A stretch of DNA of 64,000 nucleotides from Ruminococcus sp. (GCA_017634275.1 JAGBNQ010000010.1:1-64000), one strand, 5' to 3'; counted from the stretch's first letter, positions 34,440-43,140 are shown. Notes: generated by a model not told the origin, from the sequence alone. Made by a program: numbers and translations.

Positions 34440-34979
34440 TTACCACTGAATATCCTTAGAGTTGTATACGTCAACGTCATCAGGATCCTGAGTTACCTTG
34501 TAGGTCTTCTTGCCGATGATAAGTGTAGTTGTAGCATCGGGTATATCCTGAGATTCATCGCTGTGCTTCTTAGCCATTTTGAACTGAAGATCGGTATACT
34601 TGATAGTTGTAAAGAATTTAAGGTTATAGTCAAAATCTATGTCCTTCTGATCGAGGTAGTCGGGAAGGATAAGGCATTTTAGTTTCTTGCCGTCCTCATC
34701 TACCTTGAAGTAGCCCTTTGTGATAAGATCCTTGTCCTCATCATATTTGTCATACTCGCCCTCTTTGTGGTAGTAGTGGATAGTCAGCTCGCCTTCCTTG
34801 TTAAAGTCAAAAACGATGCCCTTTCCGTCCTCAAGAGGCGTATACCACGGACCGTTGATGAACGCTCTTGAATCGCCCTCTCTTGAAGGCTGCTTGAATA
34901 CATAAGTACCTACTACGATGCCGCATACAACAGCAACAACGAAGATTATTCCCAAAATCGCGCCAATTACTTTCTTCAT
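34440..34979 (-). CDS. Hypothetical single-pass membrane-anchored protein, 179 residues
   Basis: An N-terminal helix (VIGAILGIIFVVAVVCGIVVG) is followed by a hydrophilic outer domain with GPWYTPLEDGKGIVFDFNKE, many Tyr and charged residues, and a strand-rich pattern. No lipobox is present, so the helix is probably an uncleaved anchor. I do not recognise the family; the length and GTW/GPW opening recall small lipocalin-like domains of Firmicutes. It lies between ilvD and pyrC with short gaps, so it is cotranscribed without an obvious link to either. Confidence 0.7.
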   Translation of the reverse strand: MKKVIGAILGIIFVVAVVCGIVVGTYVFKQPSREGDSRAFINGPWYTPLEDGKGIVFDFNKEGELTIHYYHKEGEYDKYDEDKDLITKGYFKVDEDGKKLKCLILPDYLDQKDIDFDYNLKFFTTIKYTDLQFKMAKKHSDESQDIPDATTTLIIGKKTYKVTQDPDDVDVYNSKDIQW

Positions 34980-35000
34980 ACCTGATTACTCCCTTTCAGA

Positions 35001-36668
35001 TCATTTTTTTATTTCAAGGACAGCCCCTCTGTTAGCCGATGTAACAAGAGATGCATACCTTGCAAGGTAGCCGCTTGTTATCTTAGGCTCTCTCGGTGTC
35101 CATGATTTTCTTCTTTCGGCAAGTTCCTCATCGCTTACCTTAAGCTCAATGCTGTGAGCGTTTATATCGATAGCTATGATATCGCCCTCGTGAACGAGCG
35201 CTATGTTGCCGCCGAGTGCAGCCTCGGGCGAAACGTGGCCGATAGATGCACCTCTTGTAGCGCCGCTGAAACGCCCGTCTGTGATAAGTGCAACAGATGA
35301 GCCGAGCCCCATTCCTGCAATAGCAGATGTAGGATTGAGCATTTCTCTCATTCCCGGGCCGCCCTTAGGGCCCTCGTAGCGGATAACAACTACATCGCCC
35401 TCTACTATCTTGCCGCCTCTTATCGCAGCTATAGCATCTTCCTCGCAGTCAAATACTCTTGCAGGCCCCTCGTGCTTTAGCATCTCGGGCGCTACAGCCG
35501 ATCTCTTTACTACGCAGGTATCGGGGGCTAAGTTTCCTCTTAATACCGCTATGCCGCCGTTTGCCATGAACGGGTCATCTATAGGTCTTATTATCTCGGG
35601 GTTGCGGTTAACTGCGTTTTTAACATTCTCAGCAACAGTCTTGCCCGTAGCTGTCATGCAGTCGCCGTTTATAAGCCCTGCATCGAGCAGCTCCTTAAGA
35701 ACAGCGTAAACGCCGCCTGCCTCGTTTAAGTCCTCCATATAAGTCGGGCCCGCAGGTGCTAAGTGGCAAAGGTTAGGTGTTCTCTCGCTTATCTCGTTAA
35801 CAAGCTCGAGGTCAAGCTCAATGCCGCATTCGTGAGCTATAGCAGGCAAATGGAGCATCGAGTTTGTCGAGCAGCCGAGTGCCATATCAGCAGCGATAGC
35901 GTTTTTGAAGGCCTCCTCTGTCATAATGTCGCGCGGTCTTATATTTTTCTTTAAAAGCTCCATAACAGCCATGCCTGCGTGCTTTGCAAGCTTAAGCCTT
36001 TCGGAGTAAACAGCAGGTATAGTGCCATTGCCGCGCAGACCCATACCGAGGACTTCGGTCAGGCAGTTCATAGAGTTAGCCGTGTACATACCCGAGCAGG
36101 AGCCGCAGGTAGGGCAGGCCTTGTTTTCAAATTCCGTAACATCATCAAGCGTGAATTTGCCTGCATTATAGGAGCCTACTGCCTCAAACATCGAAGAAAG
36201 TGAGGTCTTGTGACCCTTAACGTGGCCTGCAAGCATCGGGCCGCCCGATACGAAAACTGTAGGAACATTTACCCTTGCCGCCGCCATTAAAAGTCCGGGA
36301 ACGTTCTTGTCGCAGTTAGGTATCATAACGAGTGCGTCAAAGTGGTGAGCAAGCGCCATGCACTCTGTGGAATCAGCGATAAGGTCACGGGTAACGAGTG
36401 AATACTTCATTCCCTGATGCCCCATAGCTATACCGTCGCATACTGCGATAGCAGGGAAAACGATAGGTGTTCCGCCTGCCATTGCAACGCCTAATTTTAC
36501 AGCCTCTACGATCTTGTCGATGTTCATATGTCCCGGAACTATCTCGTTGTAGGAGGAAACTATGCCGACTATCGGCCTTTCCATTTCTTCCTTAGTCATT
36601 CCGAGCGCATTGAAAAGCGACCTCTGCGGTGCCTTGTCAACACCCTCACAGAAAAAATTCTTGTCCAT
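35001..36668 (-). CDS. ilvD: Dihydroxy-acid dehydratase
   Basis: The 555-residue protein has the iron-sulfur Cys motifs [11 protein letters not shown] and [26 protein letters not shown], and the C-terminal [19 protein letters not shown] with the catalytic Ser. It dehydrates dihydroxy acids to the 2-keto acid precursors of Val, Leu and Ile. GAAGGTTATA precedes the ATG. It lies alone among sugar and pyrimidine genes; other ilv genes are not here, and no T-box precedes it. Confidence 0.96.
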   Translation of the reverse strand: MDKNFFCEGVDKAPQRSLFNALGMTKEEMERPIVGIVSSYNEIVPGHMNIDKIVEAVKLGVAMAGGTPIVFPAIAVCDGIAMGHQGMKYSLVTRDLIADSTECMALAHHFDALVMIPNCDKNVPGLLMAAARVNVPTVFVSGGPMLAGHVKGHKTSLSSMFEAVGSYNAGKFTLDDVTEFENKACPTCGSCSGMYTANSMNCLTEVLGMGLRGNGTIPAVYSERLKLAKHAGMAVMELLKKNIRPRDIMTEEAFKNAIAADMALGCSTNSMLHLPAIAHECGIELDLELVNEISERTPNLCHLAPAGPTYMEDLNEAGGVYAVLKELLDAGLINGDCMTATGKTVAENVKNAVNRNPEIIRPIDDPFMANGGIAVLRGNLAPDTCVVKRSAVAPEMLKHEGPARVFDCEEDAIAAIRGGKIVEGDVVVIRYEGPKGGPGMREMLNPTSAIAGMGLGSSVALITDGRFSGATRGASIGHVSPEAALGGNIALVHEGDIIAIDINAHSIELKVSDEELAERRKSWTPREPKITSGYLARYASLVTSANRGAVLEIKK

Positions 36669-36695
36669 AAATATAACCTTCTTTTCTTTAAATAA

Positions 36696-37649
36696 TTAGT
36701 GACTTAATCCTAAGAATGCAGCGCCTATTATGCCTGCATCATTTCCGAGCTTAGCTATAACTATCTCGCTGTTTTTGGCAGAGTTTCTTGTGTATACCTC
36801 TTTAGCAACAAGCTCCTTCAGAGGCAAAAGCAGCGGATCACCCTCGTTGCACACACCGCCGCCTATGCAGAGTATATCGGGCTGGAAGATGTTTATCGTG
36901 TTTGTGATGCCGAGCGCTAAGTATCTGATATACTTGTCAACAACGGCCTTGCCTGCCTTGTCGCCCTCACGCATAGCATTGAAGGCAGTCCTTGCAGATA
37001 CCTTGCCCATTTTTTCACTCATCTCATTCATTACAGAGGTCTTGTCCTCCTCCATAGCCTCCTTTGTCATTCTTATAAGTCCCGTAGCAGATGAGAACAC
37101 CTCAAAGCAGCCCTTTCTTCCGCAGGTACACATCGGGCCGTTCGGGTCAATCACCGTGTGGCCTATCTCAGCGCCTGCAAAGTTAAAGCCCGAGTATATC
37201 TTGCCGTCGATAATTATTCCGCCGCCGACGCCCGTGCCGAGGGTTATGCATACCGCATTGTTTGCCCCCTTTGCAGCGCCTGCAACGAATTCACCGTAAG
37301 CCGCTGCATTTGCATCATTCTCAACAAAGCAGGGCTTGTCGATAAAGGTCTTCATAAGCTCAACAACGTGGAAATCCTTAAATCCTAAGTTGTTTGAGTA
37401 TTCGATTATTCCCTCTGCCGAGTTGGCAGTCCCCGGTGTGCCGATGCCGACGCTTTCGATATCATCAAGTGTTAAGCCGGCCTCTTTCACAGCCTGCTTT
37501 GCCACCTCGGCCATATCCCTGCAAATATCCTCAGCAGGGCGGGGGAGATTTGTCTTGCAGGTAGCCTTTGCGATTATCTTAAATTCCTCATCAACGACCC
37601 CTGCCTTGATGTTCGTTCCTCCGAGGTCAATACCTATGTAGTATTTCAT
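36696..37649 (-). CDS. glkA: ROK-family glucokinase
   Basis: The 317-residue protein has the ROK sugar-kinase motifs: IGIDLGGTNIKAGVVD (phosphate loop), CFVENDANAAAYGEF (catalytic Asp), ITLGTGVGGGIIIDG, EIGHTVIDPNGPMCTCGRKGC (zinc CxCGxxGC) and IGGGVC. It probably phosphorylates glucose with ATP. ATG at 37649 has GGAGGAAT upstream; the longer frame adds 26 unlikely residues. manA and ilvD flank it on the same transcript. Confidence 0.92.
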   Translation of the reverse strand: MKYYIGIDLGGTNIKAGVVDEEFKIIAKATCKTNLPRPAEDICRDMAEVAKQAVKEAGLTLDDIESVGIGTPGTANSAEGIIEYSNNLGFKDFHVVELMKTFIDKPCFVENDANAAAYGEFVAGAAKGANNAVCITLGTGVGGGIIIDGKIYSGFNFAGAEIGHTVIDPNGPMCTCGRKGCFEVFSSATGLIRMTKEAMEEDKTSVMNEMSEKMGKVSARTAFNAMREGDKAGKAVVDKYIRYLALGITNTINIFQPDILCIGGGVCNEGDPLLLPLKELVAKEVYTRNSAKNSEIVIAKLGNDAGIIGAAFLGLSH

Positions 37650-37654
37650 TATTT

Positions 37655-37840
37655 TTATTCCTCCGATCCATTTTTCATTAAGTACAAAAACAGCTCGCTT
37701 ATGCATACGCCCGACATAAGGCCGCACATTACCGAGAACACGCGCCGTATATTGCTGTTGTCAGCTATAAGTGCCGCGCAAAGGTAAGCAAATGCCGCAA
37801 ACGCAGGGCATATCACAGATAAAGGTGTTTTCCTGTCCAT
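37655..37840 (-). CDS. Small membrane protein, 61 residues
   Basis: The protein begins MDRKTPLSVICPAFAAFAYL and has two hydrophobic stretches, so it is probably a two-helix membrane protein. AGAGGTG lies 7 nt before ATG 37840. It fits between manA and the glucokinase gene with gaps of 15 and 5 bp. The family is not recognised. Confidence 0.6.
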   Translation of the reverse strand: MDRKTPLSVICPAFAAFAYLCAALIADNSNIRRVFSVMCGLMSGVCISELFLYLMKNGSEE

Positions 37841-37855
37841 ATCATTCACCTCTTA

Positions 37856-38800
37856 TCAGACGGTAGTAAGTATTGCCTTGCATTTTCCGTCAACAGTATA
37901 GCTGCCCGTGCCTGCTGTTATAAATACGCTGTCGCCCTTTTTAAAAGGTACACCGCCTATATTTCCCTCGCCCTCTAAGATGAGAATGCTGTTAAAGCTC
38001 TTGTCATCAGCGTTAAGCGCGGCCTTGCTGTCGATATCAAGCACATATGTGGTAAAGTATTCGCAGCTTGCCATAAGCTTTTGCGTAAAGCCGTCCTTTT
38101 GCTCAACGGGCGTTTCGGGGTACTGCTTTGCAGGGGCAAGCTTTGTTACGTCCTTTGCCTTTTCAACGTGCAGCTCTCTGGGCTTTCCGTCCTTGCCGAC
38201 TCTGCCGTAATCGTAAATTCGGTAGGTGGTGTTGGAATTCTGCTGTATCTCGGCAATAAGGATACCCTTTCCGATAGCGTGCAGCGTTCCTGCCTCGATA
38301 AAGAACACATCGCCCTTGTGAACGGGAACGTTCTGTGTCACCTCTAAAAGCGTGTTGTCTGCGATACGCCTTGCAAACTCGTCCTTTGATATCTCTTTCT
38401 TAAAGCCGTATAAAAGCTCTGCCCCCTCGTCGCAGTCAACGACATACCACATCTCTGTCTTGCCGTATTCACCCTCGACGCGCTGAGCGTATTCGTTGTT
38501 CGGGTGTACCTGCACCGAAAGATTATCCTTAGCATCGATAAGCTTTATAAGGATAGGGAAGTTTTCAAACCTCTCGCAGTTTGTTCCCAAAATGCCCTTG
38601 CCGTGCTTGTCGATATACTGCTGTAGGGTAAGCCCCTTGTCCTCGCCGTCAGCTACAACGCTTGCCCCGTCCTTGTGGCAGGAAAGCTCCCAGCTCTCGG
38701 CTATCTTTTCAAAGTCACAGTCCTTTTGAAAATCATCTCTTAAGCGCGTTCCGCCCCAGAGATAATCCTTAAAAGCAGGTGAAAGTCTGAATATTGCCAT
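37856..38800 (-). CDS. manA: Mannose-6-phosphate isomerase
   Basis: The 314-residue cupin enzyme has FKDYLWGGTRL at the start, LIKLIDAKDNLSVQVHPNNEYA with metal ligands, GKTEMWYVVD, VHKGDVFFIEAGTLHAIGKG, and a C-terminal cupin half. It interconverts mannose 6-phosphate and fructose 6-phosphate with zinc. ATG at 38800 has GGAGGTTG upstream; the longer frame would cross the promoter. It is the first gene of the run manA-orf-glk-ilvD-orf-pyrC-pyrF. Confidence 0.93.
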   Translation of the reverse strand: MAIFRLSPAFKDYLWGGTRLRDDFQKDCDFEKIAESWELSCHKDGASVVADGEDKGLTLQQYIDKHGKGILGTNCERFENFPILIKLIDAKDNLSVQVHPNNEYAQRVEGEYGKTEMWYVVDCDEGAELLYGFKKEISKDEFARRIADNTLLEVTQNVPVHKGDVFFIEAGTLHAIGKGILIAEIQQNSNTTYRIYDYGRVGKDGKPRELHVEKAKDVTKLAPAKQYPETPVEQKDGFTQKLMASCEYFTTYVLDIDSKAALNADDKSFNSILILEGEGNIGGVPFKKGDSVFITAGTGSYTVDGKCKAILTTV

Positions 38801-38836
38801 ATTTTTACAACCTCCGAATATATAATTATTCAATCT

Positions 38837-38866
38837 ATTATACCATATATTATAAGCTAATGTCAA
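38837..38866 (-). promoter_or_regulatory. Sigma-A promoter of the manA-pyrF operon
   Basis: On the minus strand: TTGACA, an 18-nt spacer, TATAAT, about 37 nt before the manA ATG. Confidence 0.8.
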
Positions 38867-38998
38867 TTACATTTTGGATAAATTTATAATAAGCATATTT
38901 GCCTTTTGACAAATATTTCTTATAATTATTGAATTTGTTAATTGCGTAAAAATAAAGCTGAATTTTTTGTGCATACCTACAAAGCTTTGCAAAATATG

Positions 38999-39027
38999 TT
39001 GATTATCGGCTTGAGATGTGGTAAAAT
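38999..39027 (+). promoter_or_regulatory. Sigma-A promoter of the pilin gene
   Basis: TTGATT, a 17-nt spacer, TAAAAT, about 70 nt before the pilin ATG. Confidence 0.6.
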
Positions 39028-39097
39028 ATAGAATAGGGAAGATACAAGTTGTTTTCTGCTCCTGCAGGGAACGATCATTGGGAAATGGGTTGATATT

Positions 39098-39841
39098 ATG
39101 AAAAAGAATAGTAAAAAGGGCTTTACACTTGTGGAGCTTATAGTTGTTATCGCCATTATAGGCACTTTGGCGGCTATTTTTATACCTGCCTTGTTCAAGT
39201 TTATAAAAGATGCGCGTATATCTGCCGCTTTGGAGGATGCAAGGATAATCAAGTCATCGGTCGAGGAATCGCTGGTCAAGAATATAATGCTAAACGGCGA
39301 AACTGCGCATACGGGCTTTAATAAGGTCATCTACCTTGATTCAAACGGCGGAAATTATAAGAACAGAGAGCATGAGATAGTCGGCGCTTTTACAAATAAC
39401 AGCTGGTATACCTATAAAACGGGCGGTTCTACAAGCGCAAATTCATCTGCGGCACTTGATAAGATAATAGCAGGAACTCTTGATGATTCATTTAGCGAGG
39501 TATGGGATAAGGGCACGAGTGTCAATCCTCTTAAAAACAGCTCCTCTTCAAATAACTGCGCTAAGTATCTTAAGGATAATCACACGAATTTCGGGCTTGT
39601 AATTGTGTATAATACCGATGGAACGGTTCGTTTGATGCAGCTCTACCGAAAGGGGATACTTGTTTCCTACGTTGACGGCGCGTATGTTGTAAATACTGAA
39701 AGTGATGCGCACTTTGTCGGTACTGCGAAATGGAGTACGATATTCACCGACGTCGGGGAGACCGCACCTGCCGCATTGGAGGAAATGAGCCTTGCAAACG
39801 GGCAGATATCGACCACGGGCAGCTGGGGCAATTGGTTTTAA
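39098..39841 (+). CDS. Type IV pilin-like protein with prepilin cleavage motif
   Basis: The 247-residue protein has the class III signal KKGFTLVELIVVIAIIGTLA, with the prepilin peptidase cut between Gly and Phe and the Glu at mature position 5. A helical stalk and a Ser/Asn-rich globular domain of about 190 residues follow. It should be a pilus or pseudopilus subunit at the cell surface. No pilus ATPase, platform protein or prepilin peptidase lies nearby, so it is an orphan. In cellulolytic ruminococci pilins have been linked to plant-fibre adhesion; whether that applies here is unknown. Confidence 0.88.
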   Translation: MKKNSKKGFTLVELIVVIAIIGTLAAIFIPALFKFIKDARISAALEDARIIKSSVEESLVKNIMLNGETAHTGFNKVIYLDSNGGNYKNREHEIVGAFTNNSWYTYKTGGSTSANSSAALDKIIAGTLDDSFSEVWDKGTSVNPLKNSSSSNNCAKYLKDNHTNFGLVIVYNTDGTVRLMQLYRKGILVSYVDGAYVVNTESDAHFVGTAKWSTIFTDVGETAPAALEEMSLANGQISTTGSWGNWF

Positions 39842-39866
39842 ACGGCGAAAATACCAATAAATAAGT

Positions 39867-39900
39867 AAAAGAGGTATCGTTTGATACCTCTTTTGTTTTT
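39867..39900. terminator. Bidirectional terminator between pilin and second mgtE
   Basis: Stem AAAAGAGGTATC/GATACCTCTTTT with a 4-nt loop and TTTTGTTTTT on the plus side; the minus side also has T-rich sequence. The two genes converge here. Confidence 0.88.
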
Positions 39901-39903
39901 GCT

Positions 39904-41322
39904 TTATGCGAGATGCAGCACATTTATCAGCAGCACCCAGCTCATTCCATAGTATGTAACTACCGCCACAAGGTCATTGATAGTCGTTATCAAAGGCCCC
40001 GAGGCAACGGCAGGGTCAACCTTTATCTTCTTGAAAAAGAGAGGGATAAGCGTTCCAGAGGCGCTTGAAATTATCATCGCAAGGAGCAGGGATACACCTA
40101 TGCACCCCGAAACTGCATATGAAAACCCAAAGCTGCGCCCCTTGAAAAGCATTATGTAAAGCCCTATAAGCCCGAAGGATATAGCCCCTAAAATAACGCC
40201 GTTAAAGAAACCTATCTTCATTTCCTTGCCGACAAGGTGCAGCTTTTGCCCGAAGGAGAGGTTCTCATCAGTAAGCACCCTTATCGTCACCGCAAGTGAC
40301 TGCGTGCCGACGTTACCTGCCATATCAAGAATAAGCGACTGAAACGCCATTATAAGCGTAAGCTGTGCCACTACCTTTTCAAAAGCCCCCACAACGCTTG
40401 AAACGGCAATGCCTAAGCCTAACAGTATCAGCAGCCACGGCAGGCGCTTTTTCATGCTGTCTTTAAGCGGCTCCTTCAGATCCTCCTCCGCAGTAAGACC
40501 TGCAAGACGGGCGTAGTCCTCGCCCATTTCATCATCTACTACCTCTATTATGCTCTGCGCCGTGATAACGCCCAAAAGCTTGTTTGAGTTATCAAGCACG
40601 GGTATCGAGCTTTCCGAGTAATCCTTTAGCCTTTCTATGCAGTCATCTATCTCCTCCGTTGCATAAACATACGGAAACTGTGTTGCGATAAGGTCTGAAA
40701 GGTTATCCTCGCTCCTTGCCGTGATGAGGTCTTTAAGGTCTATCGCCCCGTAGTATTCATCATCATCGTCCACCACAAAAAGCGTTGTGATGTTGTCATT
40801 GTCCTTTGCCTGCCTGATAAGCTCGGTCATGGCCTGCTTTATCGTCAGCCCCTCGGATATCATTATGCAGTTTGTTGTCATTTTGCTGCCTATCTCGTCA
40901 TCATCAAATGATGCGATGAGCTTTATTTCCTTTTGTATCTCGGGGTTTATAAGCTCAATTATCAGGGCGCGCTTTTCCTTTTCTATCTCGCGCAGAATGC
41001 TTACCGCCGTGTCGGTGTCGAGCGCGCTTATAAGGTCGGCGGCTTTTTTGATGTCCGTTTCGCTTAATATCTCGCCGGCATCGTCCTCGTCGATGTATTC
41101 AAATATCTCCGCGAGCATGGCAGGCGGACAGATTCGTGTGAATTTCTTCCTTGCCGCCGTGTCAAGAGAAACGAACGCCTGCGCTATGTCGTTTTCGTGA
41201 TAATCCTCCAAAGCCGACAGCACCGCCTTTGGCGAACGGTCGCTTTTTATTATCCCGATTATTTCGGCTATGTAGTCGGGTCTTGTGATTTCGGTGCTTT
41301 CTGTTTGTGTTAAGTTTTCCAT
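39904..41322 (-). CDS. mgtE: Magnesium transporter MgtE (second copy)
   Basis: The 472-residue protein shows the full MgtE plan: a helical N-domain (to about 135), CBS pair (about 140-265, with GSKMTTNCI and LLGVITAQSII) and a membrane domain with ILDMAGNVGTQSLAVTIRVL and PLITTINDLVAVVTY. It differs clearly from the copy at 12-13.6 kb; the pore loop reads GNVGTQS rather than GNCGSQT. The two copies may differ in affinity or ion. GGAGGG precedes ATG 41322. The leader upstream holds a short ORF and an intrinsic terminator. Confidence 0.94.
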   Translation of the reverse strand: MENLTQTESTEITRPDYIAEIIGIIKSDRSPKAVLSALEDYHENDIAQAFVSLDTAARKKFTRICPPAMLAEIFEYIDEDDAGEILSETDIKKAADLISALDTDTAVSILREIEKEKRALIIELINPEIQKEIKLIASFDDDEIGSKMTTNCIMISEGLTIKQAMTELIRQAKDNDNITTLFVVDDDDEYYGAIDLKDLITARSEDNLSDLIATQFPYVYATEEIDDCIERLKDYSESSIPVLDNSNKLLGVITAQSIIEVVDDEMGEDYARLAGLTAEEDLKEPLKDSMKKRLPWLLILLGLGIAVSSVVGAFEKVVAQLTLIMAFQSLILDMAGNVGTQSLAVTIRVLTDENLSFGQKLHLVGKEMKIGFFNGVILGAISFGLIGLYIMLFKGRSFGFSYAVSGCIGVSLLLAMIISSASGTLIPLFFKKIKVDPAVASGPLITTINDLVAVVTYYGMSWVLLINVLHLA

Positions 41323-41358
41323 TACTATCCCTCCGCTTATTCATAAATGCAAAGGGTC

Positions 41359-41401
41359 ATAAAAAGCAAAAGCCCGTGAGCCTTTTGGGGGTCATCACGG
41401 G
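41359..41401 (-). terminator. Leader terminator (attenuator) upstream of the second mgtE
   Basis: On the minus strand CCCGTGA (41401-41395) pairs with TCACGGG (41379-41373), followed by CTTTTGCTTTTT. It lies after the leader ORF and about 37 bp before the mgtE start, so full mgtE mRNA requires readthrough. Confidence 0.75.
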
Positions 41402-41414
41402 AAGAAAGATTCTT

Positions 41415-41513
41415 TCAAGGCAAACAAAGCGGTGTGTCCGTCAGACAGCCGCAAGCCGATATATGAAAAGATCCATTTCGCCATTCTGACCCATAACTGT
41501 CACCTGCTGACAC
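41415..41513 (-). CDS. Putative leader peptide of the second mgtE (32 residues)
   Basis: GTG at 41513 has a full AGGAGGTG site 6-8 nt upstream. The ORF ends at TGA 41415, 14 bp before the leader terminator stem. The peptide begins with SAGDSYGSEW after the start and ends TDTPLCLP. An overlapping ATG at 41489 with AGGTGA upstream would give a 17-residue peptide (MGQNGEMDLFIYRLAAV), so which frame is used is open. The layout of promoter, strong SD, short ORF, terminator and gene is that of a translation-coupled attenuator. Confidence 0.45.
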   Translation of the reverse strand: MSAGDSYGSEWRNGSFHISACGCLTDTPLCLP

Positions 41514-41549
41514 TCCGTTCACCTCCTGTTTGTTTCAAGATCATTTTCG

Positions 41550-41578
41550 ATTATATCACGTTTTATGTTATTTGTCAA
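41550..41578 (-). promoter_or_regulatory. Sigma-A promoter of the second mgtE leader
   Basis: On the minus strand: TTGACA, a 17-nt spacer, TATAAT. Predicted start near 41543 gives a leader of about 220 nt. Confidence 0.85.
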
Positions 41579-41606
41579 TAATTTTTACTGATATTTTATC
41601 GCTTTC

Positions 41607-41635
41607 TTGACTTGAATAAAAAGACGTGATATAAT
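41607..41635 (+). promoter_or_regulatory. Sigma-A promoter of ruvX and the phosphoesterase gene
   Basis: TTGACT, a 17-nt spacer, TATAAT, about 45 nt before the ATG. It is divergent from the mgtE promoter. Confidence 0.78.
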
Positions 41636-41679
41636 GATAAGGTGATACAATGATCGTCTATTGAAAAAGGAATGATGAG

Positions 41680-42117
41680 ATGAAAATAATGGCAGTAGAT
41701 TACGGCGATGCGCGCACGGGTCTTGCGGTGTGTGACAGAACTGAGTTTTTAGCCTCTCCCATAGGCACAATAGAGGAGAGAAATATGCAGATGCTTGCAA
41801 TGAAAGTGGCTCATATGGCGCAGCAGTATGAGGTGGGGGAGATAGTTGTCGGCCTGCCGCTTAATATGAACGGCTCATTCGGGCCGCGCGCTGAGAGGTG
41901 CAAGCAGTTTGCCGATATCTTAAACGAGCTTACCGAGTGCTCCGTAAATATGTGGGACGAGCGCTCGACTACCGTTTCGGCGCATAACATTTTAAACGAA
42001 ACAAACGTCAGGGGCAAAAAGCGCAAGGCTGTTGTAGATACCGTTGCCGCGACTATAATTCTGGAGGGCTACCTTGAATTCAGAAAAAACAAAAAAGCCG
42101 CTCAGCCGCAGGAGTAA
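41680..42117 (+). CDS. ruvX: RuvX/YqgF Holliday junction resolvase-like protein
   Basis: The 145-residue RNase H-fold protein has MAVDYGDARTGLAVCD with the catalytic Asp, EIVVGLPLNMNGSFGPRA (the GLP-NMDGS-type motif), and WDERSTTVSAHNIL. It takes part in 16S/23S pre-rRNA end processing or junction resolution; both roles are reported for the family. The downstream phosphoesterase overlaps its end by 44 bp. mltG or alaS, common neighbours, are not here. Confidence 0.93.
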   Translation: MKIMAVDYGDARTGLAVCDRTEFLASPIGTIEERNMQMLAMKVAHMAQQYEVGEIVVGLPLNMNGSFGPRAERCKQFADILNELTECSVNMWDERSTTVSAHNILNETNVRGKKRKAVVDTVAATIILEGYLEFRKNKKAAQPQE

Positions 42118-42943
42118 GGTACTGCTGATTTCGCTTGCTTTTATAATAGTACTGTGTATCATAGAGCTTGTGTGGTCAAACAGCTTTATCGAGGTCGAGT
42201 GCTTTGATTATAAAAATGAAAATATTCCGAAGAGCTTTGACGGGGTCAAGATAGTGTCAGTCACGGATTACCACAACCACGGCGGCAGCTATGAGGACAG
42301 GCTGATAGAAAAGATAAAGGAGCAAGACCCCGACTATATCTTCCTTGTGGGGGATATAATAGATTCGCAGTTTACAAAGCTTGATGTGCAAAAAAGCTTT
42401 CTTGAAAAGTGCGCCGATATCGCACCCTGCTGTCTTTGCTTTGGCAACCACGAGCTGCGGCTCGATGACAGTCAGCTTGATGAGTATAACAAAAACGCCG
42501 AAAACGCAGGCGTGACTATACTTGACAATGAGCTGATACCGCTTACGCGCGGTGATGATACTATATTTCTTGCAGGCACAACAAGTGCAGGCGGCGCTCA
42601 GGACATTTCGACACAGGCTGAAACTGTACAAAAAAGCGCCCCGCTTTTGTGGCTGCACCACTACCCCGAAAATTTTGAGGACTTATCTAATGACGCCGAA
42701 AATATGGGCTTTCCCTCGGCGCTCTTTTTCAGCGGCCACGCTCACGGCGGCCTTGTCCGTATCCCATTTACAAGGATAGGCGCAGTCGCCCCGGGGCAGG
42801 GCATACTGCCCGAATACACGGGCGGCGAGTATTTTAGCGGCGAAAGCGAAATGCTGCTATCACGCGGCTGCGGCAACAGCGGCATGACGCTGAGATTTTT
42901 TGACCCGTTTGAGATAGTTGTCTGCACACTTAAGACTAATTAA
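42074..42943 (+). CDS. Membrane-anchored metallophosphoesterase
   Basis: The 289-residue protein has one N-terminal helix (VLLISLAFIIVLCIIELVW), then calcineurin-type motifs: TDYHNH, LVGDIIDSQ, CFGNHELR, WLHHYPE and FSGHAHGGLVRIP. These bind two metal ions. The domain faces outside if the anchor is uncleaved. Related YkuE/YaeI-type enzymes have been tied to wall lipid or phosphoester turnover; the substrate here is unknown. The first ATG lies inside ruvX, 44 bp before its stop. Confidence 0.88.
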   Translation: MNSEKTKKPLSRRSKVLLISLAFIIVLCIIELVWSNSFIEVECFDYKNENIPKSFDGVKIVSVTDYHNHGGSYEDRLIEKIKEQDPDYIFLVGDIIDSQFTKLDVQKSFLEKCADIAPCCLCFGNHELRLDDSQLDEYNKNAENAGVTILDNELIPLTRGDDTIFLAGTTSAGGAQDISTQAETVQKSAPLLWLHHYPENFEDLSNDAENMGFPSALFFSGHAHGGLVRIPFTRIGAVAPGQGILPEYTGGEYFSGESEMLLSRGCGNSGMTLRFFDPFEIVVCTLKTN

Positions 42944-42986
42944 TAATTAATAATTGAGGTGTCCGCTGCGCGGACGGATTTTAAAA
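42937..42986. repeat. Short dispersed repeat: AT-rich box plus GC hairpin (copy 2)
   Basis: TTAATAATTAATAATTGAGGTG is split here as an AT box then GAGGTG; a hairpin GTCCGC/GCGGAC and GGATTTTAAA follow. It matches copy 1 at 10252-10306 in both flanks, with the stem changed on both sides. Confidence 0.55.
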
Positions 42987-42994
42987 GTTGCCGC

Positions 42995-43140
42995 AAAAAA
43001 AATATCGTTGCGTGATTTATGATCAATCGCGCAGCGATACCTTTTTTATTATTTATTATTTATTCTTTTTTTATTTCTTAATTTTAGAGGGCGCGCGTGC
43101 AGTTTTGCCTTTTACAACAGTTTCCTATCGCGCCCTCGCT
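42995..43140. repeat. Composite two-hairpin repeat (copy A), also terminator of the phosphoesterase gene
   Basis: Hairpin 1 is TATCGTTGCG (43003-43012) with CGCGCAGCGATA (43028-43039) followed by CCTTTTTT, a good plus-strand terminator. An A/T track (TTATTATTTATTATTTATTC) follows. Hairpin 2 is GAGGGCGCG against CGCGCCCTC near the aldo/keto reductase stop. The same order with the same words occurs at 57.2-57.4 kb. Confidence 0.65.

Noticed and set aside
34419..36700. T-box or branched-chain attenuator before ilvD
   Set aside because: The gap between glk and ilvD is only 27 bp and holds just a ribosome binding site.
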